Part shown: piece by piece, positions 23,711-35,077 of the stretch
Position numbering within the stretch: position 1 is the first letter of the stretch
Layout: each line of letters starts with the position of its first letter
Assembly: GCF_907164915.1 (NCBI RefSeq)
Contig: NC_061868.1
Span: 23,369,819 to 23,433,818, forward strand
Reading direction: 5' to 3'
DNA from: Impatiens glandulifera
Lineage: Eukaryota > Streptophyta > Magnoliopsida > Ericales > Balsaminaceae
DNA length: 64,000 nucleotides
Translations under genes and position numbers: made by a program
The notes under the pieces: generated by a model
Database searches by the model: none
The model's input: only the letters and a program-made list of their open reading frames with translations
Told to the model about the DNA's origin: nothing

Positions 23711-26230
23711 TCCAAGAACAGCTCCACTACAACTTTTAGCCTGCAATTCATTGAGAAGCCATAAAAATTTCACATTTGTTCTAGTTCCCTATTAATGAGT
23801 AAAGAATGGTGGTTTTATTAGGCATATGTTATTGTTACCATGATAAACTCGACAAATGCAATGCGAGTTCGATGTTGATAATCTCCCAATAACCTCAATC
23901 GAAGAACCTGAAGATGAATACAAGATTTTCGAATGAAACAAACAAACATGATGATCGATCTGATTAATTTAAGCCAAACCTCTCCACATAGAGTCTCGAA
24001 AAAGATCTTCACATATCTTTGAGTAACCTGGAAAAGCAACATGTAATAGTCAATATTTTGCAACATCCATAAAAGGGTTATTTAGATTTTTACATCGAAC
24101 AAAACCTTAACCTTCTTGTCAATGTTTGTACAATAAACGGTCCTTGCACACATTTCCCGTTCATCTTCAAACTGAAAATGTCAAATGAGTGAAGCTAAGA
24201 CAAGGTGAATGTAAAAGTCTGACCTAATTATAAAATTGAGAACTAATGATAGGATCGGGATCGCCGATAGAGGACTGGGGTCCAGCTAAATGAGAATGCT
24301 TACACACTCACAACGGTTTGTACTAATCCGGTTAGGGATTCATACCGGTCTCAACACCACACAAACTGTGACAAACTCTTGAACCGGGTTCATGTGCGGA
24401 AATGTTTGTTTCAGTTTGAAACAACAAACACAATTCGGACAACAATAAAATGGAGATGGATATGATCGAAATAGAGAGAAGTCGGTTCGGATAATGAAAT
24501 GACCGGAAATGAGGAAAGAACACAACACAAGGATTTTATGGATATTCGGAGATAAAGCTCCTATGTCACCTCTTCTTCTCAAACGTTGAGAAGGATGTTC
24601 ACTAAAAATATTCAATACACTTTACAATGCTTATGTCTAAGACCCGAGACTAATTTAGTGCTCGTTCTTGACATCTCAATAAAAGCACTCTATTGAACAG
24701 AAAACTTCTGTCAACTTACAGAATCTCACTACTCACATTGAATCAATGAAATGATTATACACTTTGATATTCTTGAACAGATTGTAAGAACAGTAGACTT
24801 GATAGGTTTTTGTAATCTTGCAATTGTTCAAAACTTGTGATTTTATAACTATGTAACTGTTTTCGTAACTGTTGCTTTTGATCTTCAGCTTTCCTTTTAT
24901 AGTGGAAATATGACAACGGTCATATTTCTCTTTCAACGGATACCTGCATGGTAATCCTTTAATTTGATTGCTTGGTCAAAAGGAGTTGTATTGCATTAAA
25001 TGCGGTTGATGCTTCCCAAGAAATGAATCAGCCTGCCAACTTTGTCTTTACTTGACTTTATCATATGTCGGTTTGGGCAGTTACCTGCTCCTTGGGAGCT
25101 ATTTTTGGACTTATACCAAAATGGGTAACTATTAATTTGACAGTCTTCTGTTTCATGCAGTCTATTCAACAGACTTGTATTAAAATGGAAATTGCACAGT
25201 CTGAACCTTTGAAATCTTCCTTCTGCACATTCCCAAAGAAATCTGATTGCACTAAAATGACAACTTGCATCAGTTCCTTATCTTTGATTTTGGTTTTGAT
25301 TAATCTTCCCGTTGGAGTTGTATGGCGGCTTAAAATTTTCAGGCATTTGAACCAATCGGACATCATCGGTTGACCGGTCCTACTGAAAAGTAGCGACCGA
25401 TCAGGAGAAGGAGTTCACCGATCCTGAAGTTGAGCCTGACCGGTCTTCTAAGAAGATAGATCAATTAAGTGAGTTCCGGTTTGTACTGCTTCAGAGATAT
25501 AGCGTTGACCAGCCAAAGAATGTAACCGCTCTCAACTTTTCCTGCACCAAAGGTTGAATTTTAATTAAGTTCTTTTAGATAGTTCATTACTTATAAATTA
25601 ACTATCTAGTTTATCTAACAACTAACTCTAGACAAATAAGCATGATCAACAAGAGCAATTGCAGTTTTGGATGGAAGAACACTAACAGGGTAATATTCAA
25701 GCATAGTTCCTGCCAAACTCAAAGAATTCCTAGCCCATTCTGCAATCATTTAACAAAATTGAGATATTTTCACAAATCATTCAGTAAAACCAACAAGAAC
25801 TCGTAATACCTTCATCAGTAAACTCAACAAATGTAAACTTTAAAATAGAATTAGGATCACCTCAAACTCGACAGTCCACAACCTTCATCAACCAAATTCA
25901 CAAATTCAATTTAGGGTTTTTAACAAAAACAGTCATTACAAGTAGTCATCACTTACCTATTCACAGGTTTGAAAAAGTGTAGCAAGATATTCTTCAATAA
26001 ACTGATAATCAATATTAGATGTATATAGTCTTTCTAATAACTTCTTCTCTTTGAGCAACACTGGTGCAACTATTCATCCTTCGTTTTCCATTAGCATAGT
26101 TATTATTCTTCTGAGTATGAAAAACCAGATTCAGAAACTAATAAAGTGAATCAAATGAACATAAAAAGGTATGAGAAGATGAATATAATACCCGACGAAG
26201 AATATTTCCATCAGGAACAGGTTGAATTAG
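23711..26230 (-). pseudogene. CID-type (two-RRM, poly(A)-binding-protein-interacting) gene fragment with introns
   Basis: Minus-strand exons read in order: about 26230-26192; 26110-25957 (KRRMNSCTSVAQREEVI, then an RRM1 start); 25882-25810 (VVDCRV-stop-GDPNSILKF); 25739-25627 (LSLAGTMLEYYPVSVLPSK, TAIALVDHAYLSR); 24171-24112 (EDEREMCARTVYCTNIDKK); 24027-23980 (VTQRYVKIFFETLCGE); 23907-23839 (RLRLLGDYQHRTRIAFVEF); 23740-23711 (SCSGAVLG). These match the two RRMs and linker of plant CTC-interacting-domain proteins (Arabidopsis CID8-CID13 group). Exon borders carry GT..AG, and codon phase is kept across the join TDE|EWAR. Broken features are a small deletion after RKTIYI, a TAG before the RRM1 VVDCR exon and a TGA inside GDP context. 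The PAM2 end and the protein C terminus are not seen. A solo LTR sits in one intron. Retained introns mean a DNA-level copy, not a retrocopy. Confidence 0.85.
24247..25620 (-). mobile_element. Solo LTR 2 (Copia-related), TSD ACTAA
   Basis: Starts TGATAGGATCGG, ends TATCTAACA, and is flanked by perfect ACTAA duplications (24242-24246, 25621-25625). Length 1374 bp, no coding sequence. A minus-strand TATA box CTATAAAAGG lies at 24902-24893, next to a GACCGTTG motif (24915-24921 on +). Sequence blocks match solo LTR 1 (CTCCTATGTCACC..CTTCTTCTCAAACG and CTTCAGCTTTCCTTTTATAG). It is inserted at the 5' splice site of a CID-gene intron: the ACTAAC at 25621-25626 is the intron donor on the minus strand. 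Confidence 0.93.
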
Positions 26231-26600
26231 GAAATTATTAACTAGCGAGTTGGAGATTTCCGCTTAGGAACTTATGTCCTTCGACAGTCAACATTGAAGA
26301 ATCCATTCGCCGTTGTGGAATGCCCTTGCAACCATTGATGTATAAATTAAAGAGGGTCGCTCGATTCTTATCGAATGTCGACAAACGCCCTTGCAACCAC
26401 ATCTGGATCCATTCACTGTTGTGGAATGCCTTCCGTCTCTTCTTGCAGCCCTCTCTCTCTTAGATTAGATCTAACGCTGGTGATTTTACGCTGACTGATT
26501 GAAATGGAGGGAGAAGACTTGAACATAATTATGGATTCGTCTTCTACAGGCGGTGGCAGAATCATGGTCATTGTGTAGGTTTAATCTGTTTTTAATAGAA
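26231..26600. other. Upstream flank of the CID gene fragment
   Basis: No conserved coding sequence recognised. On the minus strand it has a purine-rich AGAGAGAGAGGGCTGC near 26455 and a duplicated GCAAGGGCATTCCACAACGG/GCAAGGGCGTTTGTCGAC motif, and could be the 5' UTR or first intron of the captured gene. It ends where a hairpin array starts at 26601. Confidence 0.4.
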
Positions 26601-26915
26601 AATAGCGATTGGTGTGGGTACCAATCGCTAATATCACTAGTAATAGCTATTGGTTAAAGTGTCAATCGCTAGTAACTCCTGAAAAATGCGCCAAAACATT
26701 GCGCCTTTTTTCCCGGGTTCTAATTAGGTTTATAGCGATGGGTTTTGTAACCCATCGCCGTTATGTCAAGGTAGTAGCGATTGGCCTAAAAGACAATCTC
26801 TATTATAAAGGTAGTGGCGATTGGATTTTAAACCAATCGTTGCTACCTTGATAATAACGATTGGCTTTTAGACCAATCGCTATGATTGCTCGCTATTAAG
26901 CTTTTTTTACTAGTG
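26601..26915 (+). mobile_element. CACTA-type transposon end with six subterminal hairpins
   Basis: Six consecutive imperfect inverted repeats of about 28 bp have arms TAGCGATTGG and CCAATCGCTA with variable loops (26602, 26641, 26731, 26775, 26815, 26855 approximately). The right border reads, in complement, CACTAGTAAAAAAAGC, a CACTA-type terminus ending at 26915. No matching left terminus or 3-bp duplication was found, so this is one end of a rearranged element. It abuts the captured CID gene fragment, which suggests but does not prove that a CACTA element carried that fragment. Confidence 0.65.
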
Positions 26916-29900
26916 ATATAAGCTTGTATATCACATAATTATATATATACATAAATTAATATATGTATTTTGTTTTCTTTGTTTTTATTTAAAAAATGTG
27001 AATAAAAGTATAGATATATAAAATAGGAACATTAAAAAAAATGAAAGAAATGGTAAGGTTATATTACCCACGCCTGTCAAGTTCACACTTCACCATACCT
27101 ACCAAGTTGTTTTATCCAAGTGGGTAAGTTGCATAGTTTATACCTCCCTTATAGGCTAATTGTATTCATTATATATACATATAATATATATATACATTAT
27201 TACTTATATATTATATATAATTATAGTTATATAATAGTGGTTTATTATCTTATATATTATATAATATATATATATATATATGTTGATTTTTTTTGTTTTT
27301 AATTATTTATATTTTAGGGGAAATAAAAAAAATAAAATTGAATATAAAGCACAAACGAAGATATTAGTCACATGTAATCTCCAACTTATTGAATAAAATT
27401 GAATAAAATTGATGATAATGAATCTATGTTGAGACCATCTTGGTTGGAGATATTTTAGTCACATGTAATCTCCAACTTATTCCAAAAAAAATATACTTGA
27501 AAAGACAAAGTAAATAAATAAGAATACTAAATGAAATAGATATTAGTAAACAACTCTCAACTCTTTTTTTTACTTGTATTGACAAATAATAGTCATATAT
27601 AAATCAAATAAACAGTAATGTACCTAGTTATTAATGGATCGATTATAATCAAAGATCTAGGTTCTGAATCATAAAAAATGTAAATGAAATTAAGAGAACT
27701 AGTATCTAACTTTATCAATTCATCGTATCACTTTTGAAACAATAGAAAATAAATATGAAAAAACATGATAGCTCACTCTTTATCATTGTTTGTGAGTGTG
27801 TCGTCCGAAAACACGAAAAGACCACTCATATGTTATTTTTTGTCCCTATACTTCAAGTCTGGACTACAGAGGAGTGAGAACTCATCTCTTCTCTTCTCTT
27901 CTCTTCTTTTCTCTTCTCTTCTCTTCTCTTCTCTTCTCTTCTCTTCAAATTTGGTCTAAAAAAATCCAGAAGAGAGAGAACATCATCCAAATCTCTTCTC
28001 TTCTCTTCTCTCCTCTCCTCTCCTCTCCTCTCCTCTCCTCTCCTCTCCTCTCCTCAAATTTGGTCTAAAAAAAATTTAGCTCTAAAGAGGGAGTATCAAA
28101 CATTAGCCAAAAGAAAAACAGGCATTACGCATGGCTGAAGTCCAAGGCCCCCATTTGGACTTGTGATTTCTTTTTTTTTTTCTACAAAATGAAAAAACAC
28201 AAACATGATATATTATAAAATAAATATTTATTTTAAGATGGTTTGATTCATACAATTTTTATTTAATAAGTCAATATTCTAATAATAATTAAGGGTTAAA
28301 ATAGGGTGTCTACACTATTATAAAAAGTAAACTAAAAATATAAAAAAATAATGATTAAATAAAAAATATACTATCTTTTATAACACAGACACAAGACAGA
28401 CAAACTCTGATGTTGTGTTGACCATGATACAAATTATATCAAGAAAGAATTTTATAAAAATAATATATCACAACTTAATACAACACTTAAATATATTTCT
28501 AAATATATATATATTAAATTTATTTATAATAAAATTATCAAAAATCTAAAATTATATTAACAATAATAATAAAATAATTATAAAAAATGAAAATTATGAA
28601 TAGATCGGAATCATACTCATACCACACAATATGTATTTATATATATATTTAAATAAAATTTATGTTATTATATATATTAATCTTATTAAAATAATTATTT
28701 AAATATTAATTATATAAATAAATTTCATTATATTATAAAATAAAGTCCAATAAGATTTTTTTTTTATATTGAGAAAAACATAGATATGTTTCCAATAAAA
28801 GTTGTGTGTGCCAACATAAAATAATGGATAACTTTTTTTATTTTTCTTCTTTTTAAAATTTAATAAATTTTAACTTAACAATGTAATGTATTTGAGAATT
28901 CAGGAAAATGAAAATAAATTGTTAATGAAAATATTTTAATTTTATTTTGTAATTAATTAACAAAATAAAAATGAAAATTAACAGTAATTGTGATGAGTTA
29001 AGTTAAAAAATATTAATAATTTATTCAATTTATTCTTAATTAATGACATTAAATATACTAATAAAATAATAATAATCTGATAAAAAAAAGTTTTCATAAA
29101 TAAATATTAGTGATTGAATAAAGTTGTAAATAGTTGTTTAGGAAGTTATTTCTTTATATTTTTTATTATCTTTAATAGTAATTTCTTAATTATAACATTT
29201 AAAACAAAAATGTCAAACTTAAATTTCGATATTTAAAAAAATATTATTTTGGTTTGGATTAAGATAATTTATATTTATTCTAATTTGTAACATTGTAATG
29301 ATAATTTAATTTCATTATAAGTAAGGAAGAATAATGAGACATATACATAAACATATTACAAATAATAAAAATGTTTTAGATAAAAAAGAACATTATAAGA
29401 GAGATGTTGTTGAAATGTTTAATAACCTCAAAACCAGAAAAGAAATAGATGATGCAAAAATGAAATAACTTGGACGTCTTTGCCCGATAATCGATTATAG
29501 ATGTGAAAGGACACAATTTAAATTATATGATATTTTTTTAAAAAAATAAATAAATAAATAATATCAATTTAAATATTTTTATATGTATTAGAGTAATATT
29601 TTATAATTAATCATTTAATAAATCACAATATCACCTACAATCACATAGTAGATATTGACACATTTATAATAAGAACCCGCATGCTTATTTTAGACCAACA
29701 CAACCACTTTTCAAGCATGTTTTTATTAAAAATGTTAAGATTTACATAAAATATTTTAAATGAAAATTCTTAACATGTTTTTTATCAATTTTTTTCTTCA
29801 AAATTTTAAAACATATAAAACACTATATTTTGCTTGAAAAATAATGAAATTTTTGATTAAAAATAATAAGTAGTCACAACAGATAATTTTATTTCGAAGT

Positions 29901-30958
29901 AAAAGAATAAATAGTTACAACAATAATAGATCAGGTTGGGGTCAAAATAATTTTAATTCGAAGTAAAAGAATAAGTCAAATATTTGGTAATCTGGAATTA
30001 ATTTTTATATGTAATTTGGTTAGACATATTAAAATTACTATGTTAATTTCAATATATAAACAAATTTAATTTATTTAATTTTACTTTTCATATTTAATTT
30101 ATTTTTATCTATTTCAACTACCTTTTAGTAAGCGTATTTTAAAAATATAACAATTCTATATTCAAATTCATTTTATTTTTTTGTTTAAATATAATAATTA
30201 AAATTGAATTACAAATTTTTATATTTTTTTAAATATAGAAATTGAAATATAAATAATATTTAATTATGATGATACTGAAATTAAAATTCTAATTATAATG
30301 TCATATATAATTCAAACACATCCTAAATGATTTTCGGAAAAAAAATAGATACCTAAGTTCTAAATAATTACGAAAATACAGTTAAGAAAGTATAAATATT
30401 AAGGTACAAGATTTTCATGATAAAATGTAGGTCATTAATCTTGTATAGAAATAATCTTTAAGAGAGACGAGACACTGATTTTTGCAAACACAACGACTTT
30501 ATTTTATATTTCAATAATCCTATCGATTTTACATGATCTAGGGCAACTTTCATACATGATTCTTCACTCCACAAATAAAATCAAAATTGAAAAAAATCAA
30601 ATATAACCCAAAACTTATAACATAAATAAATTTTTCTACAAATTCTAAACATTCAAAACAAGAGCCAATTACCATTTGAGGCTCAAACTTTAAATTGAGC
30701 TATATGGAGCGCGAACTATCACACGTTTGGCCATTTAGGACTTTTTACTAAATGGAAGTTAGATCCGTCTATTTTAATTTTTATTTGCATTAACACTTGT
30801 AACTTTTGTTAGCTTAATATTACATTTTTTATTAATATTTTGAAGATTTCTTCGAGTCGTACATTATGGTAAATAACACCTCATGCCTATTACAGACCTT
30901 GATCGATTTTGCTTCTGTTATTTACTGAACTTTTTGGTTTCTCTATATATAGGGATAA
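26916..30958 (+). repeat. Macro-repeat copy 5 (no transposase body)
   Basis: Begins in the MULE 3' flank (AGCTTGTATATCACATAATT), passes the CCTGTCAAGTTCAC block (27072), the GAGACATTT/AGATATTTTAG-ACATGTAATCTCCAAC repeat (a small internal duplication at 27361-27475), the CGAAAAGACCACTCAT block (27811), CT microsatellites, the CGATAATCGATTAT block (29487), ATGTAGGTCATTAATC (30427) and GAGGCTCAAAC (30687), and ends in the MULE 5' flank. No gene. Confidence 0.7.
27883..28055 (+). repeat. Duplicated CT-rich microsatellites
   Basis: Two tracts: TTCTC units at 27883-27946 and TTCTC then CTCCT units at about 27992-28055. Each is followed by AAATTTGGTCTAAAAAAA, so the locus with its right flank has been duplicated in this unit copy. 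Confidence 0.9.
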
Positions 30959-32575
30959 TTTTTTAAATATAAAAATTGAATTATAAATCTATTTTAATTA
31001 GGATAAAACTAAAATTAAAATTTTAATTATAATATCGTCTATAATTCAAACACATCCTAAATGATTTTCGAAAGATTAAGAAACAAATTAGATCCCTAAA
31101 TTCTAAATAAGTAAGAAAATTGAATTAAGAAAATATAAGTATTAAGGTACAAGATTTTCATGATAAAATGTAGGTCATTAATCTTTTATAGTAACAATCT
31201 TTAAAAGAGACGAGTCACCGATATTTTCAAACACGACGACTTTATCATATATCAATAATCCTATTGATTTTTCATGATCTATGGCCATTTTCATACCTGA
31301 TTTTTCAGGTCTATAAATAAAATAAAAATTGAAAAGAAAATTAAATATAACCCAAAACTTACCATGTCTGCCAAGTTCACTTACCCAAATTGCAAAGTCT
31401 ATACCTCCCTCATAGGTCATCTGTATTAATTTTACATACGAATAATAATATTTATATATATATATATATATATTTTAAATTGTTATTAATCATATATTAT
31501 GCCATTTTTAATCAATTTATATACAACTTAATCCCCAAAAATCTACATGAATAGAGAGAGTAAAGTAACAAGATGACCAAACAAAATAAATATTAATGAA
31601 CAAATATTAGTTGTTTTTACTTGGATTCATAAATAATATTCATAGATAAATCAAATAAAACATAAAGTTTATATTTATTAATGGATCTCTTATAATGATG
31701 GATCTAGTTTTTGAATCATCGAAAAATGTAAAAGAAACAAAGAGAAATAGTACATAACTTTAGAAATTCATCTTATCAATTGTAAAATAATCAAAAATAA
31801 ATTTGAAAGAAACATGATTGCTCACTCTTTATCATTGTCTGTGAGTTTGTCATCCAAAAAAGCGAAGAGACCACTCATATATATTCCTTATCCCCGTGTT
31901 TCATTCGAAGGTGAATAAGGCACCTCATTGCTTTCAAGTCCAGAGCCATAAGTGAATGTGAAGTGTATGGCTAGCGATGGAGGAGAGATATTTATCCAGA
32001 TTCCTTATCTTCTCATTTTTTATCTACAAATTTGGTCTAAAAAAACTTTTCAGTTCTGGAATAAGAGAATCAAATATTAGCCAAAAAGGAATACACGCAT
32101 TACACATCGCCAAAAAGGAATACACGCATTTGGAAAAGTGGTCTTTTTTTTCTGCAAAATAAAAAAAATACAAATTACGATAAATTAAAAAATAAGTTTT
32201 CATTTTAAGTTTATTTGATTTATAATATTTTTATTTAATAAGTTCAAATTTTACTATTAAATTAGGTGTAAAATTAGGGTGTCTACTATATAACAAAAGA
32301 GTAAAGTAAAAATATAGATAATAATGATTAAATAAAAAACATATTATCTTTTATAATATACACACAAGATAGACAAAAAAAAAAATGACAGTGTCTTGAC
32401 CATGATATAAATTATATCAAAGATACAATTTTTAAAAATAACATATCACAACTTAACATAACACTTAAATATATCAATTTTTTATATTTATTTTATAATT
32501 TTAAAAAAATTACTATATATATGTATTTTAGATTTATTTATAATTAAATTGTTAAAATCTAATTTTAGTAACAGT

Positions 32576-34450
32576 AAATTATTAGGGACTTGAGGATGTA
32601 ATATCTCATCAATCAAAGAGTAAACAATCTTCTCATTTATAATTAAACCTTTCTGTTTAGAGTGTAGGGAGGTTTTGTAGGCATGGTTTTTGAATAATAA
32701 ATTTTTTTTATAAAAGATGCTATAATAAATATTCATGTGATTGCAGAATTAGTTTAAAATTGATTAAATAAGACTCTTATAGAATGAGGGTGAAATGCAT
32801 AAAAGAATGATGTTCTTGGTATTTGTTTGCAAAAATGGACCAAATAGAAAAAAATGGATAGTGAAGAATTATGGTCCGAGCACTGTTGTTATTCTAATAA
32901 TAATAACATGTTGGCCTTTTTAAATTATGCTGAAATGAAATTTCGCAAAAGAATTTTAACTCAAAGAGACATTTCCAAAAAAAACTCTTCAAAACTTTGT
33001 TGGGAGGATTGAAATTTTGATGTGAGTTTTTCTTTGATGAATAAAGCTAAAAGAATAGTTTTGGCCGAAGTTGAATGAGACTTCAAAAAAGATTTCCATA
33101 AGTTATGGAACTATTTGGAAGAACTACAATCAATGAATAATGATATTTTTATTCTTAAAACCATCAAAGATGAAACCACAGGTGAAATAAAATTTTATAG
33201 GATGTATGTGTGTTTTGAGACATGTAAAAGTGGTTAGATAAACGGTGTAGACCAATAATTGGGTTTAATAGATTTTTTGAAGACCGAATGTAAATGAGAA
33301 CTACGTTCTGCTATTGGTCGAGATGAAAATGATCACATGTTCTCCATAGCATGTTTTGTGGTAGAAGGAGAGAGTCTAACAAGTTGGGAATGATTTTTCA
33401 AACTTCTAATTGAGGATCTACAATTAAAAGATGGAGATAACATTAACATCATTTTTGACATGCAAAATATATGTTTTCAATTTATAATTTGATTTCAATT
33501 TAAAATTTGATAAGAAAATTTGATCACACGGTTTTTAAAATAACTATTTGATTTCATTTTGTTAGAGATTAATAAGAGCAGTCGCTGAATTATTGAACTA
33601 TTTGATTTCATTTTGTTAGAGATTAATAATTTTTTTGCCGCCATTGATATACAAATTTGGCTAGATTTCATTTTGTTAGAGATTAATAAGTTTTTTGCCG
33701 CCATTGATATACAAATTTGGCTAGATGAGGAAATATGGGTAAAGACATAGCATATAATTTGAAATTATTGTTTTGAAGGTGTGCTCGATCCACATATCCA
33801 GAACAATTTGATTCCAATTTAAGAGTACTCGAACAAACCAAACAATGAGCCGGTACTTCTGCGATCTGAATTATTAAGAATATGGTCAAAGGCATATCTC
33901 AAAGAGTATCCAAAGTGTGACATGGTAGACAACAACATTTTGAAACATTTAGTTCATGTATATTACCAAGTAAATCAATGTCTATCATTAACGTGTTGGA
34001 GCATATCCGTTTGATGATAATAAGAAAGATTTTTCGCTTCATAAAAGAAATGAATATGAATTAGATTGTAGACGTTTCTCCCATAGCAATTTATATACTG
34101 AACTTGTAAAAGCAATGTATTATAGATGCACATTAGACCGTAACGAAGAATTCAGGTATGAGATCATTAAGGGAATACATAAACATGCCATAGACATTAG
34201 AGAATGAAGAAGCATATGTAGACTATGGAAACTCACATGAATATCTTGTGCACACGTTGTTTGTGATATATACAATTATGGTATAAATTTAAAAGATTAT
34301 ATTTCGAATTTGTATAAGAGAATAGCGTTAAAGAAGGCGTATGGAAATGTCAATAAATAATTAGGTAGAAAAGAATTTTAGAAACACTAGTGTGACGAAT
34401 TACCTTTTATTTTACATCCTAATTTTTAAAATAGAAGGGGTAGACGAAAT
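32576..34450 (+). pseudogene. MULE transposase pseudogene (copy D)
   Basis: Collinear with the copy at 14520-16320. The DNA-binding region (AMKFRKRILTQRDIS near 32930), a YVCFETCKSG phrase (33205) and a degraded GRDENDHMFSIACFVVEGES stretch (33318) are present. The intron position after DMQN (33469) is conserved. At 33595-33720 a short segment (ATTTCATTTTGTTAGAGATTAATAA..TTTTTTGCCGCCATTG) is duplicated. KCDMVDNNILKHLVHVYY follows near 33920. Many stops and small indels. Shares its 5' truncation with the copy at 3541. Confidence 0.78.
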
Positions 34451-35017
34451 TTAGATATTTATTTTTGTATTTTTTATATATAAATAAATATTTTAAATTA
34501 TTGAAAGACATAATAATGATCATATATTTCATTAGAACTATTTTAGCTTTTATATCATATAATTAAATATATTAGTATATATATATATATATATATATTT
34601 CATTTTCTTTGTTTTTATTAAAAAAAATGAATAAAAATATAGATATATAAATTAGGAATATTTAAAAAATAAAAAAATAGTAAATTAATATTACCCGCCT
34701 GTCCTGTCATGTTCATTCTTATCACGCCTGCCAAGTTCACTTACCCAATTAGTCTATACCACCCTCATAGACCACCTATCGGTTATTTGTATTCATTTTA
34801 TATACATATAATATTTTTATATATTAAAATTAGATATTAATCATATATTATGCCATATGTATTCATTTATATACTTAATATATATAAATATATATATATA
34901 TATATATTATAGTTGTTATTATTCATTTTATATACAAATAATATATATATATTAAATAATATATATATATATATATATTAAAGTTGTTATTAATCAAATA
35001 TTATACGATTTATATTA

Positions 35018-35077
35018 ATATAATATAATATAATATAATATAATATAATATAATATAATATAATATAATATAATATA
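35018..35077. repeat. (TATAA)n microsatellite
   Basis: About 60 bp of TATAA pentanucleotides in the TA-rich segment of the macro-repeat, not present at this length in other copies. Confidence 0.9.

Noticed and set aside
24332..24615. Minus-strand frames of 63 and 91 codons
   Set aside because: Inside solo LTR 2, overlapping each other in different frames, no motif.
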